Virus record (IMG/VR): IMGVR_UViG_3300034022_000278
Location: 24,043 to 88,042 of that record
Strand: one strand, 5' to 3'
DNA length: 64,000 nt
From: a virus
The notes under the pieces were generated by a model. It did not search any database. It had not been told where the DNA came from and worked only from the letters and a program-made list of their open reading frames with translations. Made by a program: the position numbers and the translations under genes. This document shows, in pieces, positions 21,734 through 29,078 of the stretch; the first letter of the stretch is position 1; each line of letters begins with the position of its first letter.

Positions 21734-21786
21734 TAAGGATGAAGGTATAGTCTGATCTCATGTGAAAGCATGAGTTAACAAAAATG

Positions 21787-22750
21787 TTTGCATATTGCTT
21801 TTGGTCACTTAAGTGCTGTATTTAAATTTAGTGATAGAAAATTAGCTAATATAGCTATGGATATGGAGATTAATCAATATATTATTCCTGAATGGTTACC
21901 TAAAGGAGGCATTGATATTGACAAATATCCAGAATTAAATTTAGACAGAAAAGCAGGTTGTAGATATTACTATGACAAGCTTAAGCAAGCTAAGGATAAA
22001 AAAGATCAAACTGGTACTAGTGGCAGCGATGCATTTGATAGACTGTGCGATCAAATGGACGGTGACGGTGAAGGCCTACCTGACCATAGCACATGGGACG
22101 AGTTCGAAGATTTATCTGAGGCAGAACAAAAGCTAATAGAAAAGCAAACGCAAAGACTCTTAGGCACTGCTAAAGAACAGACTTTAAAGAAGCAAGGTAA
22201 TGTTCCTAATGAGATGAATGATCTAATTCAATTAGATGTAATATTACCCCCAAAATTTGATTGGAAGGGATATATTAGAAGGTTTACTGGAATTAGCACA
22301 AAGGTGTTTACTAAGAAGATACGCAGAAAAGAGAATAAAAGATACGAAGGTAATCCTGGTCTTAAAATTAAAATGAGACAAAAGATGCTATTAGCTATCG
22401 ATACCTCTGGATCTGTTAGTACTCAAGAGCTTGGAGAATTTATGAATGAAATATATCATATTTACAAAGCAGGTGTAGAAATTACTATTGTTCAATGTGA
22501 TACTGAAATTCACAGTATTGAAGATTACAAAGGCAAGTTTGAATTAAAAATATCTGGTAGAGGTGGGACAGAATTTGACCCCGTATTAGATTATTTTGAA
22601 AAAAATACACAATTTACTAGTTTAATATATTTCACTGATGGTGAATGTTATACTAATAAAAAGCCTTCAAAGAAAGTATTATGGGTATTGTCTGAACAAT
22701 CAACTATGAATGAAGCCCTTCCTGGGAAAGTAATAAAATTAGAACTTTAA
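21787..22750 (+). CDS. VWA/zincin metallopeptidase-like protein, exon 2
   Basis: Completes a 396-residue protein. Residues about 60-180 form the DUF2201 N-terminal zinc peptidase-like domain (HELLHIAFGH at 74-83). The C-terminal VWA-like domain carries a MIDAS: AIDTSGSVS (DxSxS), the Thr of GRGGTEFDP and YFTDGE (Asp). Such proteins pair with MoxR AAA+ ATPases, and one is encoded 10 bases downstream. The linker has acidic and Gly/Ser-rich stretches (DQTGTSGSDAFD). It is probably a chaperone-like assembly or remodelling pair; the phage role is unknown. Independent translation from the TTG at 21788 is unlikely. Confidence 0.87.
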
Positions 22751-22760
22751 AAAATTAAAT

Positions 22761-23930
22761 ATGAGTCAAGTAAAATTAAATGTAGATGAGTTAAAATCAT
22801 TTATCAAGCATATTGTGCATAATAATCAGGTTATCCAAACTCAAGGTAAAGTGCCTGTTACTATTAACGTAGTGGGTGATGCTGGTCTAGGAAAAACTTC
22901 TGCAATATTGCAGTCGGGTTCTGAATTAGGCCTAGAAGTAGTTAAATTAAATCTATCACAATTAGAAGAATTAGGTGATTTAATTGGTTTTCCAGTTAAA
23001 GAATATAAAGTTAAGAATGCAGAAGGTAAAACTTTATGGATTACTGAGCAAGAGATTGCTACTGCAGGTGAGAAAGGCTATAGAGTTGTAGATAAAAGAA
23101 TGACACATGCCGCACCAGAATGGATTCAGGGTAAAGGTGAGGGTGGATTCTTATTATTAGATGATTTCTCAAGAGCTGACCATAGATTTCAGCAAGCTGT
23201 AATGGAAATATGTGACCGTCAAGAGTATATTTCTTGGAAATTGCCTAAGAACTGGCACGTTATCCTTTCTTCTAATCCTGACAATGGTGATTACAATGTA
23301 ACTTCATTGGATGTTGCGCAGCAAACTAGATTTATTTCTGTTGAGCTAAAGTATGATGTTAATGTATGGGCTAAATGGGCAGAAAATGTAGGAATAGATG
23401 GTAGATGTATCAACTTTATGTTGATGAATCCTGAATTAGTAACTCAAAGAGTTAATCCAAGATCTGTAACTACATTCTTTAACTCTATTAGTTCTATCCA
23501 AAAGTTTGATGATGAGTTACCAATGATTCAAATGATTGGTGAAGGTTCCGTTGGAACAGACTTTAGTTCTATGTTTACTATGTTTATCAATAATAAGTTA
23601 GATAAAATTATAAGCCCTGAAGATATCTTAACAAAAGATGCAGGTTATGTATTTGGCTCTTTAAAAGATATGATTGGTGAAGGTGATGAGTTTAGAGCAG
23701 ATATCTCAAGTGTAGTAGCTACTAGAATTATTAATTATTCTATAACTAAAGCTGCAACCAGCAGCATTGCCGACCCTATAATTCAAAGATTAGTGGCTAT
23801 AACTACCGATTGTGAGTCTTTCACAGACGATTTGAAGTATTATATCATTAAGGAGCTGTTAAACGGTAATAAGCCTAAATTTAGTAAAATAATGTTAAAC
23901 GCAAAGGTCGCTAATATGGCCATAAAATAA
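22761..23930 (+). CDS. MoxR-type AAA+ ATPase, 389 aa
   Basis: Walker A is GDAGLGKT (39-46) and Walker B is FLLLDDFSRA (D134, D135). Sensor 1 follows as HVILSSNPD, and an arginine-rich VAQQTRFISVEL segment matches MoxR/dynein-like AAA_5 proteins. The C-terminal 150 residues are helical. MoxR ATPases form hexamers and act on targets bound by a VWA partner, here the product of 20450-22750 directly upstream. It is one of the largest genes in the early arm and presumably acts in host takeover or particle maturation (inference). Confidence 0.88.
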   Translation: MSQVKLNVDELKSFIKHIVHNNQVIQTQGKVPVTINVVGDAGLGKTSAILQSGSELGLEVVKLNLSQLEELGDLIGFPVKEYKVKNAEGKTLWITEQEIATAGEKGYRVVDKRMTHAAPEWIQGKGEGGFLLLDDFSRADHRFQQAVMEICDRQEYISWKLPKNWHVILSSNPDNGDYNVTSLDVAQQTRFISVELKYDVNVWAKWAENVGIDGRCINFMLMNPELVTQRVNPRSVTTFFNSISSIQKFDDELPMIQMIGEGSVGTDFSSMFTMFINNKLDKIISPEDILTKDAGYVFGSLKDMIGEGDEFRADISSVVATRIINYSITKAATSSIADPIIQRLVAITTDCESFTDDLKYYIIKELLNGNKPKFSKIMLNAKVANMAIK

Positions 23931-23935
23931 AGATT

Positions 23936-25108
23936 ATGAAAAATATTTTAGTATTTAGTACAGAAGGTTCAGAAATAAATCCTGACAACAGCATTAAAAG
24001 ATTGTATTTAGATGTAGAGACAATTATTGTTGTAGATAACGAGGAGCAAGAAAACTTTGGAAATCATTCTGGTGCAGATTATACTCCTAAAATAGGCGAT
24101 AAATTATATTTTATGCCTAATGTAAATATTCCTAGAGTTAAGTTAAAAAATCTTATTTTAGATTATAATATCAAAGTAGTTAAGAATATAGAAGATGCTA
24201 CAGCAATATTTGCTAATAGACATTCTTTAAGTAAGATGGTAAATTCTAGAGGATTTTACACTTTACCTGTTGAAAACTTTAAAAATTGTTATGAGATTCT
24301 TAAAGTTGCTTTAGATTTGAGAGAAAAAACTGCAATCGAAACAGCTTTAGAATTTTATACTGAAGATATTGTATTTTTAAATTGGGAGTCTTTAAGTATA
24401 ATTACTAATGGAGATTTGCAAATTTATAAAAATAGTATAATTAACGAAGGCACTTTAGCGTATTCAAAGAGAAGTTCTGTTCATATACAAACTATTTCTC
24501 CTGGTGATGCTAGGATTCTTAAGGATATAGAAGGCAAATCTATTTACAGCGATGGTAGTTTAGTTTCTAACTTAAATGGAGACGACGCTGTGTTGATAGA
24601 TGCAGTAGTTTATGAGCAGTTAGCACAAATGTTTAAAAGTAGCGATTTAGATAACACCGTAATTGCAATGGAGATTATGGCAAATAGTAAGTATAAGGAA
24701 AGTTTACTTTATATTCACTTGCTATTTAAAGAACATTATAATGCAATTGCAGAAAGTCATACTAAAAATCACGTTAATTTCAAAGCATTATTGTCTTATT
24801 TAGGCAAAGATAATTACTCATTAGAAAGTAAATTAGATACTATTGTAGATAGTTTAATTCTTAAAGGAGTATTAACTGAAGATATGTTAAATATTCTAAT
24901 GACTAAGTATTCTCAACAAATAGTAAATCACGGAAGTTCTAGATATTTCAGAGTTAAAAGTGTTACTGCAATTGATCAAGTTTTACAGATTGTCAATAGC
25001 AATTACAATTACACTACAATGCCTGATTTTATTCCAATAGTAATAGCGGAAGAAACAGTAATAGAGGATATTCCTGCTATTAGCGAATCGGACCTTCAAT
25101 GGTTATAA
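23936..25108 (+). CDS. Hypothetical protein, 390 aa
   Basis: A 390-residue soluble protein, five bases after the MoxR gene. The first third is beta-rich (KIGDKLYFMPNVNIPRVKLK), and the rest is mixed with helical repeats. No catalytic motif or known family. Because it follows the MoxR/VWA pair closely, it could be a third component or a substrate adaptor of that system; this is inference from position only. Confidence 0.6.
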   Translation: MKNILVFSTEGSEINPDNSIKRLYLDVETIIVVDNEEQENFGNHSGADYTPKIGDKLYFMPNVNIPRVKLKNLILDYNIKVVKNIEDATAIFANRHSLSKMVNSRGFYTLPVENFKNCYEILKVALDLREKTAIETALEFYTEDIVFLNWESLSIITNGDLQIYKNSIINEGTLAYSKRSSVHIQTISPGDARILKDIEGKSIYSDGSLVSNLNGDDAVLIDAVVYEQLAQMFKSSDLDNTVIAMEIMANSKYKESLLYIHLLFKEHYNAIAESHTKNHVNFKALLSYLGKDNYSLESKLDTIVDSLILKGVLTEDMLNILMTKYSQQIVNHGSSRYFRVKSVTAIDQVLQIVNSNYNYTTMPDFIPIVIAEETVIEDIPAISESDLQWL

Positions 25109-25118
25109 AAACACAAAT

Positions 25119-25649
25119 ATGGTTAGTGAACTTAAATTAGAGTTCCCAGAATTTATTACGCATATACCACAAAATAAGAAAGTATGGGTTAAAATTGGTT
25201 ATAATAAAATCCATGCATCCGTGCATTTTTCAACAAGAGCCGCCTTAGTTGCGGCTATGCACGGTTATATAGAAAAACATATTCCAGAAAATTTAACAAT
25301 ACAAGGCCCAGTAGAAACTCGTCTTACGGTGTATGCTCCAATAAATTTTGGGGGAATGAAAATGATCATCGACAAGGTCACGGGAAAAAGAAAAGTAAGT
25401 TGGAAACCTGCTGCAGCGGACTATGAACCAAATTGGGATATAGGAAACTTAGCATTAATTTGGCTTAAGTGCTTAGATGATGTATTAATCAAGAAAGGAA
25501 TTATTCCTGAAGATAATATTAAACATTTAAGAAAAACTAGTTACGAATTCATCCCTGTATTAAATTTTAAAGATAGAAAGTTAGTGTATGAAATTAAGAC
25601 ACTAGAATTAACTCTTGAAGATTTAGTACGAGGATTAATAAAAAAATAA
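25119..25649 (+). CDS. RusA-like Holliday junction resolvase candidate, 176 aa
   Basis: A 176-residue protein whose second half reads PNWDIGNLALIWLKCLDDVL, then KGIIPEDN. This follows the RusA-type layout: an Asp-containing D-x-x-N helix start, a long amphipathic helix with paired Asp, then a loop with D/N before a strand. The second Asp of the classical D-x-D-N motif is Gly here, so the active site is not fully conserved. Its position next to a PD-(D/E)XK nuclease and UDG fits DNA processing. Moderate confidence. Confidence 0.5.
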   Translation: MVSELKLEFPEFITHIPQNKKVWVKIGYNKIHASVHFSTRAALVAAMHGYIEKHIPENLTIQGPVETRLTVYAPINFGGMKMIIDKVTGKRKVSWKPAAADYEPNWDIGNLALIWLKCLDDVLIKKGIIPEDNIKHLRKTSYEFIPVLNFKDRKLVYEIKTLELTLEDLVRGLIKK

Positions 25650-25651
25650 AT

Positions 25652-26665
25652 ATGGAGTATAGAGATATTAAAAAGTTGAATCAAAGTATCCTTAAAAAGA
25701 TACTTACAAGTCCTAAAGAATATCTAAAAGCAAAAGAAAAACAAGAAAATGGGGAGCAGTCTATCGCTCCTCATTTTGTGTTTGGCAGTGTTGTAGATAT
25801 AATGTTGGTAGGATCTAAGGATGAGTTTGAGGAGAAGTTTGTTAAAATACCTGATGAATCTAAGTGCAGTGAAGCGGTAAAGGCTATCGTAGATGGAGTT
25901 TTTGCAGAGATGGCAGCATTAGGAGGAACTGTAAGTGTAGATAGAAATGTAATTCTTAAACATTGCAACAATGTAGGTTATTATAATAATTGGAAAGATG
26001 ATACTAGAATAGATAAAATTCTAGTAGACGGTAAAGATTATTTTGAGCTGTTAAAGACTACTCAAGGCAAGACTACTATTACAGAAACTGAGTATGCTAA
26101 AGCGCTTAGTTGCGTAATGGCTCTTAAATCTGATGAATTTACTAGACCTTACGTAGACAAAAAACACGACAAAAATGTAGAATTCTGGGATAAATTTATT
26201 ATAGAATTTAGCTACAAAGGTTTTGAACTAAAGGGTGAATTAGATAGAGTTTGTATAAATCACACTAAAAAAACTATAACTCCAATTGACTTTAAAACTA
26301 CAGGAAAACCTATTACAGGATTTGAATATGAGTTTTTTAATTATCGTTACGATTTCCAAGCTGCAGTATATTATTGGGGATTAACACAAGATTCTAAAAT
26401 TAAAGAATTAATGGAACAAGGTTATACTGTAACAGATTTCTTATATATTGTTGTTGAGACTAATCTGACAAACGATCCGATGATATTTAGTGTTGATACA
26501 GATGCACTAGGAATAGGATTCTACGGAGGAACTTTAAGTAGCGGTAAAAAAATGGAAGGATTTAAAGATGCTTTGGAAAGACTACAGTATTGTTTAGATA
26601 ACAATGCTTGGAAGTTCCCAATGGAGTATTATAAAAATGGAGGCAAACTAAATATTAAGATATGA
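25652..26665 (+). CDS. PD-(D/E)XK exonuclease (RecB/ExoVIII-like), 337 aa
   Basis: Residues 195-198 GELD and 211-215 PIDFK form the catalytic D...D-x-K core of the PD-(D/E)XK fold, followed by a Gln-containing helix FQAAVYYWG (about 236-244) typical of the RecB/Cas4/lambda-exo-like branch. An N-terminal HFVFGSVVD (41-49) matches the conserved H of this group. It probably resects DNA ends, feeding the Sak4-like annealing protein at 16544. It overlaps the next gene by four bases. Crass-like phages regularly encode such nucleases. Confidence 0.85.
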   Translation: MEYRDIKKLNQSILKKILTSPKEYLKAKEKQENGEQSIAPHFVFGSVVDIMLVGSKDEFEEKFVKIPDESKCSEAVKAIVDGVFAEMAALGGTVSVDRNVILKHCNNVGYYNNWKDDTRIDKILVDGKDYFELLKTTQGKTTITETEYAKALSCVMALKSDEFTRPYVDKKHDKNVEFWDKFIIEFSYKGFELKGELDRVCINHTKKTITPIDFKTTGKPITGFEYEFFNYRYDFQAAVYYWGLTQDSKIKELMEQGYTVTDFLYIVVETNLTNDPMIFSVDTDALGIGFYGGTLSSGKKMEGFKDALERLQYCLDNNAWKFPMEYYKNGGKLNIKI

Positions 26666-27279
26666 GTTTAGTTAAATATACTAAGACTTCTACCTTTTTG
26701 TTTCCATTATTAGAAATTCCTAAAGCACTATTTACTTGCAATGTTAAAACTATTTTAGGTAAACAAATGTTTACTCTAAGATTTATAAACTCTTATTTAT
26801 TTGATGAGAACGTTGCTTTGTATAGAGAAAATTGTATATTTTTATTGATTAAGAATTACCGAGATGTAGATTTTGAAACATTTTACACCACAATGCGAGC
26901 ATTTCCTAATTATAGGGATTCCTATGAGAAGAATAATTATCTTATTATGGTGTATGCAGTGTCCGAAGAGATGTTACCTGATTATACTTTAATATTAAAT
27001 GGCAAATATTCAGAGATAAGTGCTGCTGCTAAGAAATTAATTCTTAGTAATCACTTCTTTTCTGGTAAAGCATTTACGCTACCGTTGATATTAAATAAAT
27101 CTGAGTCTCTAAAAGATAGTTGGGAAGATAGATTATCTTCTCCTACAGCTCCTGCGTATTTATATGACCAAGAAGTTTGGCCAATTATAGATAGAGATGT
27201 GGAAAAATTAGACAATAATATGCTTAAAGAATTTGCTTATACTGATAGCAAACTAGAGCCAAGTGGGGAATTTAATTAA
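26662..27279 (+). CDS. Hypothetical protein, 205 aa
   Basis: A 205-residue mixed alpha/beta protein coupled to the nuclease gene by ATGA overlap. No recognised motif. A hairpin spans its last codons and stop (27260-27293). A processivity or regulatory partner of the nuclease is conceivable from coupling alone. Confidence 0.6.
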   Translation: MSLVKYTKTSTFLFPLLEIPKALFTCNVKTILGKQMFTLRFINSYLFDENVALYRENCIFLLIKNYRDVDFETFYTTMRAFPNYRDSYEKNNYLIMVYAVSEEMLPDYTLILNGKYSEISAAAKKLILSNHFFSGKAFTLPLILNKSESLKDSWEDRLSSPTAPAYLYDQEVWPIIDRDVEKLDNNMLKEFAYTDSKLEPSGEFN

Positions 27280-27293
27280 GAGTTCCCCTCTTG
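27260..27293 (+). terminator. Weak hairpin across a stop codon
   Basis: CAAG-T-GGGGAA pairs with TTCCCC-T-CTTG around a 12-base loop (one T-T mismatch). No U-run follows, so this is a doubtful terminator; it may instead stabilise mRNA 3' ends or separate expression of the UDG gene. Confidence 0.35.
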
Positions 27294-27315
27294 ATTAATC
27301 ACTAAAACAATTAAC

Positions 27316-27999
27316 ATGTTAGGCAAACAATATTGGATAGAACAATTGGGAGAAAAATGGGCACTAAATCTTAAGGGTGTACTAAATACTCCTTATATGG
27401 AAAAGTTAATAAATTATATCAACATTGAGTATGCCCTAAAAACAATATACCCTTCCAACCTTACTACTATTTTTAATACTTTTAAGGAGTGTTCTTGGGA
27501 TGATGTAAAAGTAGTAATCATAGGAAAGGAGCCTGGTTTTAATGTAGGTATTTTCCCTGAGTTACATTCGGATAGTTATATAGATAGTATCCACAATGGG
27601 TCTCTGTATAATATAGCAAGATGTGTAGAGCGAGAATATTATAATGGGTTAAATCTAGATTTTGATCTTTCTTTGTCCTCATGGAATAAGCAAGGTGTGC
27701 TGTTTTTAAACAAGGCCTTGACAGTGCGGAGTGGTGAATCAGGGTCCCATTTAGCGCCTTGGAAAAAGTTTCACGATGCAGTAATAGCATCTATAGTAGA
27801 ATATAAACCAGGAACTATTTTCTTTTTATGGGGAGAAGAGGCACAAGAGCATGCAGATAAATTAAACAATCAACATGTCTTTAGTTGGGAATGCCCACAC
27901 GTTGCTTCTATAGAAAGGAGAGATTGGAAATGTCCTAATTTTAAACAAGCAGATAAATTAATGATAAGCTTATATGGAGAAAATCAAATTCAATGGTAG
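27316..27999 (+). CDS. ung: Uracil-DNA glycosylase-like protein with altered active site, 227 aa
   Basis: A 227-residue family 1-like UDG: VKVVIIGKEPGF (catalytic loop, 65-75), GSLYNI, SSWNKQGVLFLNKALTVRSGESGSH (in pieces 121-145), FFLWGEEAQ, and CPHVASIERR at the end. The classical GQDPYH is GKEPGF here: the general-base Asp is Glu 72 and the Tyr/His pair is Gly/Phe. The Leu loop HPSPLS is reduced to PHVASI, keeping His 195. UDG is a standard crAss-like gene. The changes may lower or shift activity, or make it an inhibitor-resistant or non-catalytic uracil reader. It overlaps the next gene by 26 bases. Confidence 0.85.
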   Translation: MLGKQYWIEQLGEKWALNLKGVLNTPYMEKLINYINIEYALKTIYPSNLTTIFNTFKECSWDDVKVVIIGKEPGFNVGIFPELHSDSYIDSIHNGSLYNIARCVEREYYNGLNLDFDLSLSSWNKQGVLFLNKALTVRSGESGSHLAPWKKFHDAVIASIVEYKPGTIFFLWGEEAQEHADKLNNQHVFSWECPHVASIERRDWKCPNFKQADKLMISLYGENQIQW

Positions 28000-28348
28000 C
28001 TATGCTAGGCACTATGCGGGCAAAGTTAAATTAGAATTTACAATAGACCAATTGTTTAAAATAGTTAATGCTGCTATTAACGGCACTACTATTATGCAAT
28101 TATCTCTGCAATATAAAACTTCTCGTAGAGTAATATTAGACATTCAGCGATTGTACTACAGCACTAGGGGCACTTTTAAGAGTGTATCTTATAAGATACA
28201 TCGATTAGGTAACAAAGACGTAGAGTATTACTCAGAAGAAGAATTAATAGCAGGAATTCCTAATTATAAATGGGAAGATTTAGGGGTAGAAGAACAACAA
28301 TTTTATTTAGAATACGGTAGGAAAGAAAAGAAAAATAAAAAAAACTAA
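27974..28348 (+). CDS. Basic HTH-like protein, 124 aa
   Basis: A 124-residue basic protein. Residues about 27-62 (FKIVNAAINGTTIMQLSLQY, then KTSRRVILDIQRLYY) look like a helix-turn-helix of the resolvase/homeodomain-like kind used by small phage DNA-binding proteins. The C-terminus is Lys-rich. It starts inside the UDG gene in another frame. Transcription control at the end of the early arm is a possible role. Confidence 0.55.
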   Translation: MEKIKFNGSYARHYAGKVKLEFTIDQLFKIVNAAINGTTIMQLSLQYKTSRRVILDIQRLYYSTRGTFKSVSYKIHRLGNKDVEYYSEEELIAGIPNYKWEDLGVEEQQFYLEYGRKEKKNKKN

Positions 28349-28354
28349 TCAAAA

Positions 28355-28687
28355 ATGTTTGAAGTAGGTACAAAAGTAGTATGTATAGATGATTCTATTA
28401 AGCCTGGACAAGAAAGTTTTGTAGCAAAAGCTTACAAGAATTGGGTCAAAGTTGATACTGTTTATACAATTAGAGGAATCTTTAATAATAAAGATATTGT
28501 TACAGGAATTTTATTAAAAGAAGTAGTTAACGGGCCCATTTACATACATCTTATTGATGACTGGTCCGAGCCTATGTTTGCTACTACTCGTTTTCGAGAA
28601 CTAGGTTATGATGAGTTAGAAGAAACGGAAGAAGATGCAGAAACAATATTAGAAAGTATCGATATTGGAGAGTTAATGTTAAACTAG
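28355..28687 (+). CDS. Hypothetical SH3-like phage protein, 110 aa
   Basis: A 110-residue acidic protein opening FEVGTKVVCIDDS, then WVKVDTVYTIRGIF and a WSEPMFATTRFREL segment. This beta-barrel-like pattern recurs in small phage proteins annotated only as hypothetical. It ends with an acidic helix and a TAG stop. Function unknown. Confidence 0.6.
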   Translation: MFEVGTKVVCIDDSIKPGQESFVAKAYKNWVKVDTVYTIRGIFNNKDIVTGILLKEVVNGPIYIHLIDDWSEPMFATTRFRELGYDELEETEEDAETILESIDIGELMLN

Positions 28688-28701
28688 ATTAAATTAAAAA
28701 C

Positions 28702-29043
28702 ATGATGGAAGGAATGACTGACGAAGTCAAAACTTATGTAATAATGCTTTCAGCATTTCAAGTAGTACTAGATTGCCAATTGGAGCTAAAAGGTACTATT
28801 TATGAGCAAGACAAGAAAATTACTCAAAAAGTCAGAGAAGCAGTAAATGTATTAAATCTTAGCAATGCCAAGAATAGAAATAGAATTTGGGCCGCAGATG
28901 AAATACAAGCTATGACAATGACTAGGTCTATTTCTAGAATAGCTGAATTAATAGCTAAATCTGATGGAGTAGGGTTATCCGTGATAGATAATTTACTACA
29001 AGAGGGTATGGATTTTTCTAAGTATAAATTAGTAGAATTATAA
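28702..29043 (+). CDS. Last early gene, hypothetical helical protein, 113 aa
   Basis: A 113-residue helical protein (VVLDCQLELKGTIYEQDKK). Two ATG codons in tandem begin it. Its stop codon touches the bidirectional terminator at 29046, so it is the final gene of the plus-strand arm. No family recognised. Confidence 0.6.
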   Translation: MMEGMTDEVKTYVIMLSAFQVVLDCQLELKGTIYEQDKKITQKVREAVNVLNLSNAKNRNRIWAADEIQAMTMTRSISRIAELIAKSDGVGLSVIDNLLQEGMDFSKYKLVEL

Positions 29044-29045
29044 AA

Positions 29046-29075
29046 AAAAGCAGTGATTTAATTATCACTGCTTTT
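29046..29075. terminator. Bidirectional terminator between the convergent arms
   Basis: AAAAGCAGTGAT pairs with ATCACTGCTTTT over 12 bp around TTAATT, flanked by A-tracts on the left and T-tracts on the right, so both strands read as stem plus U-run. It lies in the 35 bases between the stops of the converging early and late transcripts. The perfect symmetry and location make the call secure. Confidence 0.92.
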
Positions 29076-29078
29076 CTA

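Larger units (their letters stand above)
20677..21786 (+). mobile_element. Group I intron containing a LAGLIDADG gene
   Basis: A 1110-base intron. The 5' splice site follows a U (T20676); exon GAGCT pairs with GGCTC at 20684-20688 to form P1 with the required U-G pair. The intron ends in G21786 (omega-G). The 3' core is clear: P7 GACTA (21713-21717) with TAGTC (21748-21752), P8 CATCC/GGATG (21726-21741), P9 CTCATG/CATGAG (21757-21774). The 5' part (20677-20899) holds the P3-P6 region (GACGGGGACCCCC near 20726) and no other gene. Splicing restores an uninterrupted HELLHIAFGH coding sequence. Confidence 0.9.

Noticed and set aside
21788-22750. Independent gene starting at TTG 21788
   Set aside because: The frame begins in the middle of a zinc motif that is completed exactly by splicing to exon 1.
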